A DNA stretch of 64,000 nt, taken from [Phialemoniopsis] sp. UDSM-2020 (lineage: Eukaryota > Ascomycota > Sordariomycetes > Thyridiales > Thyridiaceae). Shown here piece after piece: positions 30,875 to 41,354 of this stretch. Both the position numbers and the translations under genes were made by a program. Within the stretch, counting starts at the first letter, position 1; every line of letters starts with the position of its first letter. The stretch covers positions 5,642,001 to 5,706,000 of the forward strand of contig JAEILZ010000001.1 of NCBI GenBank assembly GCA_018873225.1. Direction: 5' to 3'. The notes below the pieces were generated by a model that saw only the letters and a list, made by a program, of their open reading frames with translations, was not told the origin of the DNA and did not search any database.

Positions 30875-32583
30875 ATGGGTTTATTTAGCAAGAAAAAGAC
30901 TCAGGCTGAACCCGCCTCTGGGGAAGCCCAGGAGGTCGTCATCTATGAGAAGACCAGCGAGCGATTTTTTTTCTGGACACGTCCTGGCACCTCGAAGGAG
31001 GAGGTCAAGCTGGTCCGCAAGCTTGACCTGGCCATCTTGTCGTTCTGCTGCCTGACCTTCTTCGCCAAAGACCTCGACCGAAACAACATCAACAACGCCT
31101 ACGTCTCGGGCATGAAGGAGGACCTGGGACTTTATGGCAACGAGCTCAACTGGATGATTACCTGGTTCCAAATTGGGTACATCGTCGGCCAGATTCCCTC
31201 CCAAATCCTCCTGACCAAGCTATCTCCACGGTGGTACCTCCCCGCTGCCGAATTCCTCTGGAGTCTTTTCGTCCTGTTCATCTACAAGTGCAAGACTGTC
31301 GAGCAGATCTATGCGCTCAGGTTCTTTGTGGGCTTTGTCGAAGCGGCAAGCTGGCCAGGACTGCACTTCATGATCGGTACATGGTACAGAAACCACGAGA
31401 TCAACAAACGCAGTGGTATCTTCACCGCTTCGGGCATCGCTGCCACTATGTTCTCTGGCTACATCCAAGCAGGAATCTATGAGACTATGGATGGCCACCT
31501 GGGCCTCCGCGGATGGCGGTGGCTCTTTATCATTGGTGAGACATCAGCCCGCTGATGAATGGGCAAGGGAAGCGGCTGCTAATCAACTCTATCAGACTTC
31601 CTCGTGACCTTCCCACTCGTCCTTCTGGGCCTGCTCATGGTGCCCAACCCACTTTACAAGAAGAAGACGTGGTGGATGACAGAGAGAGAGAGGCAAATGT
31701 GCATGAAGCGTCTCGAGGCAGATGACCGCCGGCCGCTCGGCAATTTTGGCGTGTCGCTGTTCAAGCGCGTGCTGGGCAGGTGGCACTTTTGGATCCTGGT
31801 CAGTACACTTCAACTTACCTTCATGACACCCGACATACTGACAAGCCCCGTCTCAAACAGTGTGGTTGGTTCTCGCTCATGTACTTTGTCTACCAAGCAC
31901 CCACAACCTCGACCATGGCGCTCTGGCTGAAGGCCGAGAAGACATACTCTGTACCGCAGATCAATAACCTCCCCACAGTCTACTCAGCCGTGTCCATCGT
32001 CTTCATGCTCGTCTCGGGCACGTACAATGACTGGCGTGGCTCGCAGGTCGACTCGGTCATTGCCATCTGCCTGACCCAGATTGTCTCCGAGTCCATCCTG
32101 GTGGCATGGACCGTGCCCAAGGGAGCCAAGTTCTTTGCGTACTATGTCGCCGGCACGATCCAGTCCCTGTTCCCCATCATCGTGAGCTGGACACATATGG
32201 TCTGCTCGGCGGACGCCGAAGAGCGCGCCATCGTCATCGGAAGTCTAAACGCCATTGGCCTGGCCCAGGGAACGTGGTGGAACCAGGTCTTCGTTGCAAC
32301 TGTCGACGCGCCGCGTTTCTTCAAGGGCTACAGAGCGGGACTTGCTGCAGCGCTTGCCTTGTTCGCGTGGCTGCCCGTCGTCATGTGGTTCACCCGCAGG
32401 CAGCGGAAGCAGGAGGAGGCCGCCATACTCCATGGCCAGCCAAATCCCCACACCGGCGGCGTCGAGGTGGATGACGAAAAGGTCGCGCCCGGACGGGTCT
32501 CGGGGGGCACGGAGATCAAAAACAAGGAGCCTGGTGTGACGGAACGCCAGGACAAGGCGGCAGATACCGGGCTTGTTATGTAG
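30875..32583 (+). CDS. MFS permease of anion:cation symporter family (Fen2/Vht1/Liz1-like)
   Basis: A plasma-membrane uptake carrier for a small organic anion or vitamin-like acid. Three exons with introns 31536-31595 and 31799-31860 give about 528 aa. Family features are KLDLAILSFCCLTFFAKDLDRNNINNAYVSGM in TM1 and loop 1, WFQIGYIVGQIPSQILLT in TM2-3, and RFFVGFVEAASWPGLHFMIGTWY before TM5. Junctions rebuild FIIDFLVTFPLVLLG and FWILCGWFSLMYFVYQAP, so both introns are well supported. The cytosolic C-terminus is long and charged. It resembles the pantothenate/biotin-type branch more than the Dal5 branch found at 10.6 kb, but the substrate is not determinable. It diverges from the amine oxidase with a short shared promoter. 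Confidence 0.9.
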
Positions 32584-33252
32584 TTGCTGTTACTAACGAT
32601 ACAGTGAGAGTGACCTGGACCTCAGAGATGTTGCAAATCATGGGCCACGAATGAACGGGAGACCATATTTACTTCATTAAGGATTGTGATGGCGGGTGTT
32701 GCAGCTTGGCGCCAACCTTTGTTGAACGGCGCGAAGAGTTGAAGAAGAAGCCAAGCATGGAAGTATCTTCTCCTGAAGAAGATGCCAGAATAAAGGAATG
32801 CATGAGGAGCTGAACCGTCTTTCCTTATGTTGTCAGAGATATTACACTAGTAACCAACAGAAGGTTTTTCAGACTTAAGTAGGATACAGTGGTAGCATCA
32901 TTGCAGGTAACCATGAGACAGGACCATTATTGAAGTGGTGACATTGTTGCCAGTTGTAATGGTAGTCAGCAAATGCCCAATAAAACTAAACGAAAACTTC
33001 CTTATTGGGTAGCCAAAGCTCAGAGCCGGTCTACACAGATTAAACGCCTGATAGATACACCATTCAGCATCAGTTGCGCCTGACGTTATACAAATGAGTA
33101 TGTTGTCTACCTTTCGATTGTCATGCTATCTCTAGTCATCTCGACCAACTTATCTTATGCAAAAGATACTGTGTAGATAAGGTCTATTAACCTACACTTG
33201 ACCGCGATACTCAGCCCTGTTTGCCCATTCCCGGAGCCATACCTACCCACGA
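32584..33252. other. Convergent intergenic
   Basis: 669 bp of moderately AT-rich DNA between convergent 3' ends. No ORF with family features, tRNA or repeat was recognised. Confidence 0.45.
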
Positions 33253-33726
33253 TCACTCTCGGTTTACTTTGTCTGTGTTGGCAAGCTTCCATGTTATGTC
33301 AATCCACCCTTTGCCCACCCCACCAGTCGGGCAACTGAAATTGCCCGTGGTGCCCACCCTGCCATTCTTCTTGTACCGCTTAACAGAATCCTTGACGATG
33401 TCGATGATGTCCTGATCACTGACGTTATATTGACCATCGAATTCGTTGGGGAACCCCAGCATCAGCAGGGCACAGGTGCCGTACTGTTCGATGCGGTTGA
33501 CTCTGCTGTTCAGAATCACGTTCCAGTTTCCGCCGCCGGCCACGTTGCGAGCGATGCGCTGGCAGTCAGAAACGGACGCATTAGAGATCGAGATCGTGTT
33601 GTTAATGTAGGAGGAGGCGGTGCAGACGTTGGGTGACCTGCTGCTGTCGTAGGCCTGAGAGTCGGCGCGGGCCTGAGTGGCGCCTAGAAGAATGGCCGCA
33701 AGAGCAGTGAGGAACATTTGTTGCAT
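33253..33726 (-). CDS. Hce2/Ecp2-type small secreted effector-like protein
   Basis: A 157-aa secreted protein. Residues 1 to about 21 form a signal peptide (LTALAAILLGATQARA). The mature part has exactly four Cys, near 35, 55, 85 and 132, consistent with two disulfides. The pattern CTASSYINNTISISNAS..DCQRIARNVAGG..W followed by QYGTCALLM matches the Hce2 domain found in Ecp2 effectors (C..N.TS..S..V.DC..I...I....W....YGTCAF). Hce2 proteins are widespread in ascomycetes and roles in host interaction or competition are suggested. The role here is unknown. A TATATAAG lies about 85 bp upstream. The gene stands alone in a roughly 2.7-kb gene-poor stretch, as effector genes often do. Confidence 0.8.
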   Translation of the reverse strand: MQQMFLTALAAILLGATQARADSQAYDSSRSPNVCTASSYINNTISISNASVSDCQRIARNVAGGGNWNVILNSRVNRIEQYGTCALLMLGFPNEFDGQYNVSDQDIIDIVKDSVKRYKKNGRVGTTGNFSCPTGGVGKGWIDITWKLANTDKVNRE

Positions 33727-35260
33727 TTTGCAAGAGAAATAGAAAGCTTCTTATCCGTGGTGATAAATCAGGAGGTCGGTCTCAGACGTGCAGGCTAGCA
33801 GCAATTCTTATATAGACTGCCCTCGCCATCGATCGCCCGTCGCTTTTCGACGGCGTACGCTCAGAGCGGTTCAGGGTACTTTGGAACACAGCAACTTGGC
33901 TTAAGACTTTGTCTTAGCAAGTAAGCCTCCTTACGTCGGTCTTGAGATCATTGATCGAACAACGTGCGGGTCATCTAAGCCGAGACGTTGTACGAGCCGG
34001 TGTCTGCCTTACTGCTTACACAGGGATGAGCTGAGCGTGGCTGATTACACACTTTTGATACATGTCTCAGATCATTCACCGCAGAGAATGACGACGCGGC
34101 GTAGACTCCTCCGCGGCTCGTATGCATCTTTCAACCCCCAGAAGAGACAGTGTGAATTACTACAGAGATGTATATGTAGTCTCCTCGATGTGACGTGCCA
34201 AAGAAGTGCAGCTTTGAGCATCTACTGAGGTTTGATAATCTGCTCAGTGAAATCTGGTTTTGTAATTATCCTTACAAAACAGACGACAGTGCTGTTCGAG
34301 CTGTCTCAGCTTACGTTCGCAACCAGTGAAAGTTCTTGTATCAGGTTAACTCATCACAAATGGGTTTTCTTGAAGGGATTCGATTTTTATGGTTCGAATA
34401 TCTTGCTATAACATAGAGCCAATTATAGTGGTCATGAGTTGAGTTAGTTGAAGGGAGTATATAATACTTTATATAAAGTGTAGCTTCTTTCCTAAAAAGG
34501 ACACGATGATCTTGAGATACTCCAGGCCGACTAAACTTTCAACTTTGTCATAGAATGTGTTTCCATACGACTTGTTTAGAAATGTACATTCATGAACCCT
34601 GGCCATTATCTTGACATCTTGCAGACCACGATGGCGTCATTAGAACTTGGCAGACAGTATGAATAACCAATATGTATTATTCGATCTTCTTATTAGTTGT
34701 TTATTCCACGAAACACTACACTTCCAACATAGCGAAAAAAGAAGAAAATCAAGGGTTCTCCTATGAGATGTGCAAGCTAGTAAGTCAGATGCATTGTCGG
34801 ACAAGCCAGATACGAGTATTCCCTTGAGGTCTTTGGCATTGGGAAAGGTGGGAGCAACACTGATGAATGGTGAAGTAGTTCAGAACAACCAAGGCAGACA
34901 AAGAACTTGACATGTTCCCCGTGACTGATGTTCCAGCAACAATAAATGAGCGAAGTGAATCTGTAGATTTAACTTCGTCCAAGTGGAATTGAGTAACATT
35001 ATGGATTGACGGACAGCTCCCCCACGCAAAGTCCGGCCCCTGGCACGGCGCCGTGGTAGCCCCTACATAGTGGGTCATCACTCCGGCAGCGATCACTTTG
35101 CCAACGTCACACACACAGTCAATTGATTGAACCTTGAACACAACCAGGGCGCACGCCTTTTCCGACAACACACTGGATACCTTGCGATGCGACCGGACAA
35201 CCGATGATTCGCCGGCAATCAGCAACAATCTGAACATCTTGCGCGACTACAGCCGGCGGG
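33727..35260. other. Intergenic, AT-richer gene-poor stretch
   Basis: 1.5 kb between divergent genes, with AT-rich patches at about 34,200-34,760 (for example TATATAATACTTTATATAAAG). A minus-strand ATG ORF of 150 codons (34785-35237) ends its 5' side 24 bp before the deacetylase start. It has no recognised domain and is not called. No transposon structure is seen. Confidence 0.45.
33808..33815 (-). promoter_or_regulatory. TATA-like element of Hce2 gene
   Basis: TATATAAG on the minus strand lies about 82-89 bp upstream of the start codon. A typical core promoter position. Motif evidence only. Confidence 0.35.
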
Positions 35261-36073
35261 ATGCTGAGCTTGCCCGCCCTGTTCCGCCTCCCTTCCAAAC
35301 TCCGCCGTCGCGCCCGTCGTCGTCGAATGGCCACCCTCGCCGCATTGGCCGCACTCTGCCTCATCGTCCTCCTACCATTCTACTCCATTTACAAGCCACC
35401 GCGACTACTCATCTCCTACTTCTCCCGCCGCTGGCCCGATGTCCTCTGGCAAGTGCCCCTGCCGCGCGGCGGCCCCCAGACGGTCGCCCTCACCATCGAC
35501 GACGCGCCCTCGGAGCACACACGCGAGATCCTCGAGGTGTTGCGTGAATACGGTGCGCATGCCACCTTCTTCGTAATCGGCGGGCAGGTGACGGGCGCCG
35601 CGCGGGAGGAGATGCTGCGCGACATTGTCGCCGGCGGTCACGAGCTGGGCAACCACGCCATGCACGACGAGGCGGCGCGGGCGCTCGAGCTCGGCGAGCT
35701 CGAGGACCAAATAACACGGGTGCATGAGCTGCTGTCCTCGGCTTACAAGGCTGCTGGCCAGGGCGACTCGCCTCCCTACAAATACTTCCGGCCCGGATCT
35801 GGATTCTTCAGCGACAAGATGAGGGCGCTGGTCGACAAGCTCGGCTACAGGCTGGTGCTCGGGAGCATCTACCCACACGACGCGCAGGTGAAGTATTGGT
35901 GGCTCAATGCAAGGCATATCCTGAGCATGCTGAGGCCCGGCGGGATCATCATCTGTCACGATAGGAGGAGCTGGACCGTGCCCATGCTGCGCAAGGTGCT
36001 GCCCGAGGCCAGGAGGAGAGGCTACAAGTTTGTCACGGTTACGGAGCTGCTCCAAGAGGGTGGCGTTATCTGA
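35261..36073 (+). CDS. Membrane-anchored polysaccharide deacetylase (NodB domain)
   Basis: A 270-aa single-exon enzyme of carbohydrate esterase family 4 type, expected to remove N-acetyl or O-acetyl groups from chitin or related polymers. A very basic N-terminus (LRRRARRRR) precedes one hydrophobic segment at about 24-41, which predicts a type II membrane protein with the catalytic domain in the Golgi lumen or outside. NodB motifs are TIDDAP (Asp80, Asp81), HELGNH (His127 and His132, metal ligands) and FRPGSGFF (motif 3). A later CHD carries the C-terminal catalytic His. There is no chitin-binding module and the protein is at the short end of the family. The first ATG is used. The internal M23 would lose the basic anchor. 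Confidence 0.87.
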   Translation: MLSLPALFRLPSKLRRRARRRRMATLAALAALCLIVLLPFYSIYKPPRLLISYFSRRWPDVLWQVPLPRGGPQTVALTIDDAPSEHTREILEVLREYGAHATFFVIGGQVTGAAREEMLRDIVAGGHELGNHAMHDEAARALELGELEDQITRVHELLSSAYKAAGQGDSPPYKYFRPGSGFFSDKMRALVDKLGYRLVLGSIYPHDAQVKYWWLNARHILSMLRPGGIIICHDRRSWTVPMLRKVLPEARRRGYKFVTVTELLQEGGVI

Positions 36074-36503
36074 TTATTTTGATAGAGGGATACCACTAGA
36101 CGGGGCGTTAAGGGAATATCCATTCAAAATTTACTGTCACAGCTAGCCTGATATTTACTCGCTCAGGCCTTGAAGCCGTGTGTAGAGCTCTCAAATTACA
36201 GAAAGCACTTTCATGGTTCTGCATGTCAATCAAATGCAAATGGACTTCGAATTGATTGTGACGAAAATAAATGCAGCACGCGAGGGAGCTGAAGCTCGGG
36301 CCGCACCCCGCTGTCTTAAGCGTCAATTGGAGTATTTTGGCGCGTTCGGCAAGCCAAGGCTCAGCAAGCTCCAATCCAAGCTGCAACGGAACGTCACCGA
36401 CGCAGCTTTCGGGACATATATCTCACATCTGGTCCATTCGACCTCGAGCAAGCCAGGACCCTAAGCAATTGGACTGCGAGCCGCCCGATCGGCCGTCATC
36501 ACC
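36074..36503. other. Intergenic, LCL3 promoter
   Basis: 430 bp with no gene. ORFs overlapping 36,213-36,464 have no motif and run into the LCL3 leader. Confidence 0.45.
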
Positions 36504-37421
36504 ATGCTTTGGCCCGGCAGTTCCTCAAACTCCCCCGGCGGAGACCGGTCCTCTGAGCGGCCCTCGACCGCCACCACCACCGCCTCCCCCGCGGCCGACT
36601 CGCCGGGCAAGAAGCCGCGGTCGTGGAACGACTCGCTCAACGCGACCGACTGGCAGCACTTCAAGGAGCCGCGCAATTGGGTCCCGACGCTGCTGCTGAC
36701 GGCCACCGTGCTGGGCAGCCTGCACCTCTACCGCTCCTACCTGCGGCGCATCCCGGGCACCGACCACATCCGGCCAGACTTCTTCCGGAAGCGCAGCTTA
36801 TTCGGGCGGGTTACGAGCGTCGGTGATGGGGACAACTTCCACATGTTTCATACGCCCGGCGGCCGGTGGGCGGGCTGGGGGTGGGCGAGGAGTGTGCCGA
36901 CCGAGAGAAAAGAGCTGAAAGGACGGACGGTGAGTTTACGCCGACTGTCAACACCACTTCAATGAGCCGGCCCCAAGGAGCATCTTTGACTGACAGTGCA
37001 TCTGCTCCAGATCCCCGTGCGCATAGCCGGCATCGACGCCCCCGAGGGCGCGCACTTTGGCCGCCCCGCGCAGCCCTTCTCGGGCGAGGCCCTCGCCTTC
37101 CTGTCGTCGTACCTGCTGCGCCGGTCGGTGCGGGCCTACATCTACAAGCGGGACCAGTACGACCGCGTCGTGGCGACGGTGTGGGTGCGGCGCTGGCTGC
37201 TGTTCCGACGCGACGTCGGGCTCGAGATGCTGCGGCGCGGGCTGGCGACGACGTACGAGGCCAAGACGGGCGCCGAGTTTGGCGGGCTCGAGGACAAGTA
37301 CCGGGCCGTCGAGGCGCGGGCCAAGGCGCGGCGCAAGGGGATGTGGGGTGGCAAGGGGCCCTTTGAGAGTCCTAGGGAGTATAAGAGGAGGGTTGCTGAG
37401 GGAGAGGGGAAGAAGTTTTGA
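36504..37421 (+). CDS. LCL3: Lcl3-like mitochondrial staphylococcal-nuclease-domain endonuclease
   Basis: A calcium-dependent thermonuclease-fold protein of the fungal Lcl3 family, named for a yeast long-chronological-lifespan gene. Two exons flank intron 36930-37010 and give 278 aa, the normal family size. The N-terminal Ser/Pro-rich region is followed by one transmembrane helix at about 58-75 ([18 protein letters not shown]), then [28 protein letters not shown], where the SNase domain starts with the D-G-D motif. The second exon gives [17 protein letters not shown] (R-I-x-G-I-D-A-P-E), [19 protein letters not shown] and [13 protein letters not shown], all typical. It has no operon-like partner here. 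The Lcl3 family has been localised to mitochondria in yeast. Confidence 0.93.
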
Positions 37422-37650
37422 TGATCGAGTCGGGGGAGCGGCGGAGGGCGGCGTTTGATACCCATACCGGACGTGCACATTACGAGGTACATGAGTGAAA
37501 CAAGATGGTCAACATCACTTATGGCCGAGCCCCAAGGACATTGAAATTATGTGTTGATGTACTCTTAAAGGCACTCTTGAAGTTATCAATGTGCTGATTC
37601 TGGCTTGCGCATGTCTTTGAAGCTTCACCACTACCAGCTCCTTCCATCTC

Positions 37651-38040
37651 TCAAATCCACTGCAGTAAGCCGGCCGCAAGCCCGATGGCGACGGGTATGG
37701 ACCCCCAGTGCTCCCACTCTCCGCCGCCAGTGATAGCCTTGCTGACGAAGCCGTCGGTGAGGGCCATGCCCAGGGCGGGCAGGGTGCAGAGGCCGAGCAG
37801 CCTCTTGTTGTCGGTCCACCACATGATCGACATGACGGCGGCGATAACGACGTTGCGGCTGCCGTAGATGCGGGTCATGCCGAGGGCCACCTTGCGGCCG
37901 GCCGGGTCGGCGGGCAGGGGGAAGCCGAAGTGGGCGAGGGCGGACTCGGGACGCACCAGGGCGCGGGCGCCGTAAAAGGCGGGAACCGAGATGAGGCCCA
38001 GGGCGCCGTAGTAGCTCCAGGTTTGGACGTCGGTTGGCAT
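37651..38040 (-). CDS. DUF4267 small integral membrane protein
   Basis: A 129-aa single-exon protein with about four hydrophobic segments: YYGALGLISVPAFYGARAL, NVVIAAVMSIMWW, LLGLCTLPALGMALTDG and GSIPVAIGLAAGLLQWI. The pattern of Tyr-Gly-Ser-Arg-Asn between helices and the Trp-rich end fit the DUF4267 family of small fungal and bacterial membrane proteins. No biochemical function is known. The start is the ATG at 38040, directly upstream of the first helix. Confidence 0.8.
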   Translation of the reverse strand: MPTDVQTWSYYGALGLISVPAFYGARALVRPESALAHFGFPLPADPAGRKVALGMTRIYGSRNVVIAAVMSIMWWTDNKRLLGLCTLPALGMALTDGFVSKAITGGGEWEHWGSIPVAIGLAAGLLQWI

Positions 38041-41000
38041 TTTGAAAGTTTGATAAAGTCGAGGCTATTGATTGAAACGACGCGGACGCGGGAAGTCCTA
38101 ACAGATTGGGTTGGGGATTATCGCTCCGAATAGATTGACGCTATTGACGGGCACGAGGAACTTTAAATACTTATAGCCAACATCGCGGATGACTATTGCT
38201 CGTCGCGAGAGAGGTGAATCGTTCGTGAGCTAGGAAGAAGCCATCGACGTCAGATTTTAGTCTCTTGGTCCCCGGCAAGGCTCCTTACCAGGTAAGCGGT
38301 TCTACTGCTTTAGGGAAACAATCGAATATTTGGTACGAGATAATATCGATGCATTGAAACGTTCATGGCCCAGCGGATAACACCGCGATCGCAGGCCCCC
38401 GGGCTGGTTTGGTACCTGCCATGTACTTGCTTGACCAGACATTGTTTCCTCGCTGGTACAGAGCTCACTGCATAAATGGCGTGCATCTTCGACCACGTTT
38501 TCCCACTTGATCTTCTAGAAGTAAGTGTTTCAATGCTCCTCGATGCGAAGCGATCTCAAAGCGATCAGTGCCCTGCGTACCGGGAAAGGAAAAATAAGGC
38601 TCTGGTAGGTGCTGTGGGCGTCACTTGAATTTACGAAGGTTGCAGGCCGAAAATTCGACCCCCCCGTCAGGTATCGACTAGGTTTATCCCACTACCCAAT
38701 GCCATACAGGTCAATACCTCGCAGGGACGTCTTATTTACCCTTGCCATCTCTGTATGCGATGTTGTCTGGGGTGGGCCAAGAGTCTCCACGACAAACATC
38801 TCCGCCATACAAACCTTATTCAAGAAGTGCAAGAGCACCTACCTCGCCTCCGACTTACAAGGCAAGCCGACCACCCACATATAGCTGGCCAGAAACCCGG
38901 GAACTTGTGGCAGTCGTGCCGGATCGACGTCGGAGGAGGGAATGCCAGCCAGAAAGCATCGACCCAAGGTGACGCTACGAGAGCCCCCTTGCGGGAGCTT
39001 GGGGCAAGCTTGAAACATGGGGTCCGTTGAGAGGGAGTGAGGACGGACCTAGAAGAAAAAAGACAGACGAGAAAAAGAAAGGAAAAGAACTGGGCGCTTG
39101 TCAGGTGAGGCTAGGAAACGTGAGGGATGCCACTTCGGATGGCGCTACTCGAGGCGATGTGCAAGGAATGAGGCTTTGACAGCTCGAGCCATCTCGCCCA
39201 CCAGCGCAGGAATGGAGGCGATATCACCAGGTGAACGGGCGGCTCTGGCATGTACAAGCTAGACGGCGGGAATTGCCAGTGGGGTTGGTAGATGATAACA
39301 AACACATGAAGTTCTATTCATTGTTTATATCGTAGGGGATATAGGTATGTAGTATAATTCATGAACCAGGAAAAGCAGACACGATGCATCGCGAGCAGAG
39401 ATCAAATGGATGCGTATTTGAAGGTGGTGACCAAAAAAAAGGCTGAAACCCTTGCTCGCCCTGCGACATGGCACCAGTTACAGAGCCAACCCCGTTTTCG
39501 GGGCGACGCACTGGCTCCCTTGCGAACCCCTGAAGGCCACATGCTGCAACCTGCAGGAACACTTTTCTTTTCTGCTGACCACAAATTGTTGGGTGCCACT
39601 TTGCTCTCGTATTGACTTGTCGGCCATCATGGTACAGCATATTTGTGATCAGACTTTTGTGACACTCTGGCATCACAGTTTCGGTTTACGGGAAGATGCT
39701 CACCAGCCTCTCCAGTGCCTTTGTAGGCTTCACTCACACCGGGTACAATATGTTGTTCGTCGGCAAGCGTAGATCCCGACCGCAAATGTCCCACATTCTT
39801 CAAGAAACGGATTGATCGAGGTGTTGCGGCATCTGGAACGAAACGACTGATGTTTGTTTGTGTACCAAAAGTAGTGATGTAAGTACAGATGGAGCTGCGC
39901 TAGGTTAGGTACAAGTAGTAGCAAGACCGGCCGAATGATTGTTCATTTCAAAACATGCTCGGAGTTACACTCGAGATGAGATCGGGTAGAGCGCCGGACT
40001 GGGCCCTCCGATTGCAATCTTCCCCGGACTCGAATAGCACCCTTGAGCGTGGGCGCGCATAATACAAGTCCGCCTCGAATTGAAAGAAGTCTTTTATCTG
40101 AAAGCTTGATCTCGATAGCAAGCATCATCTTCAAAGCTATCTCGAATTGATTGTCCAATATTCGGCGAGTGAGTTTATTACGACCTACTAGGGCCTCTGG
40201 ACTTGATCTTAGCGCAGGGGGGCTTTGGTGGTTGGGGTGGGTCTCAGCTGCGTCCCGAGACGAACCAGAGGGCGGCACGCCAAATCGTCTCCGTCACAGG
40301 TAATCAAAGTCACCCAACTGACGAAACCACATCCCCGTCCCAGCCAGTCTCCTTTGGTTTTCCTGCCAGGGTATGCGTTGTAGACGGCCGTGTACCTTGT
40401 GGGTGACGACAGGGTGCCAATCTCCAACTCTCTCGTGTGCCAATCTCACTGCTCGCTCACTGTTTGAAGTGGACTGAGGAAGGACAGAGGGTACCCGGAC
40501 TGTACTCGGGTGCTTAGCTCCAGGAACCAGAGACAACAAACCCGCGTCGCCCACTTGCTGGTCCCAGTCGGCCTGTCCCACTCTCCACTCTACTGCCAAT
40601 TTCTCGTGCTTGCTGGTGTTCTCTCACGCACTCCTCGCTCCTCGTACCTGCTCCGTACCACACTGCGCACGCACACACACACCCACCATCCATCCTTCCT
40701 CTCCCACACTTCCTTCCCTCTGCTTTCTCCTGCTTTGGGACTGGAGTCGAAAAAATAGGTAGGAGCAGTTGAGAGGCAGGGCAATCAGGGAAATTCCAAC
40801 TTCAGACCGACCGACGTCAAGATACTCACTCACTCACCACTCATTCACTTTTCGAACATCGACCTTCACGACCGAGAATCTGCTCCTTTCGACAGCCACT
40901 CCAATTAATTAATCTTCTCGTCCAGCACTTTCTCGTCGCACGTCGTCTACTCACCACATCATCACGCTCGTTTCACCTTGCCGACATTTCGCCCAGACGA

Positions 41001-41354
41001 GATACTCTCAACCTGCTGCCACGTTCCACCCGCCATTCATCGTGACGCCTAGTACCACCAAATTTCGAGAGATCCGGCACCCCCTCTTCGCTCGGCTTGA
41101 CATCACCAATCCAATTCCTCAGGCGCCGCCACCTGATTTTTTTTTCTCCCTCATCCATCGGGTTCCCGCCTCTGCTCGCACCTATCTTGACCTCCTTTGT
41201 GGATATGGACAGCATATAGTACCTCATACGATCAACCTCGCGTTGCGTGCCCGCCCCCGTCGGCCAACCATTCGACCTGGGCTCGCATATCACTCGACTT
41301 GTTCCCTTTTCAATATCGACACAAAGCGGCCATTGCGAGCGGTAGAAACTCGAT
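38041..41354. other. 3.3-kb gene-free region and Rax2 leader
   Basis: No convincing gene. Degenerate tRNA-like fragments occur near 38,372-38,395 and 39,972-40,035. An ATG ORF of 84 codons at 39,361-39,615 has no motif. From about 40,500 the sequence becomes C/T-rich with CA runs (40,665-40,685), which looks like the promoter and long 5' leader of the Rax2 gene. Confidence 0.5.
39972..40035 (+). other. Degenerate tRNA-like sequence
   Basis: GATCGGGTAGAGCGCCGGACT resembles the D-arm and anticodon 5' strand of a tRNA, and GGACTCGAATAGC a weak B box. The distance is some eight bases longer than in an intronless tRNA and no acceptor stem forms. At best a tRNA pseudogene. Confidence 0.2.

Noticed and set aside
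20994..32583. Secondary-metabolite biosynthetic cluster
   Set aside because: No polyketide synthase, NRPS, terpene synthase or prenyltransferase is present. The enzymes are catabolic types.
34785..35237. 150-codon minus-strand ORF with ATG, just upstream of the deacetylase
   Set aside because: No domain, signal peptide or codon pattern recognised. It occupies the presumed deacetylase promoter and could be chance.
39361..39615. 84-codon ATG ORF in the 38-41 kb gap
   Set aside because: No signal, domain or neighbour support.
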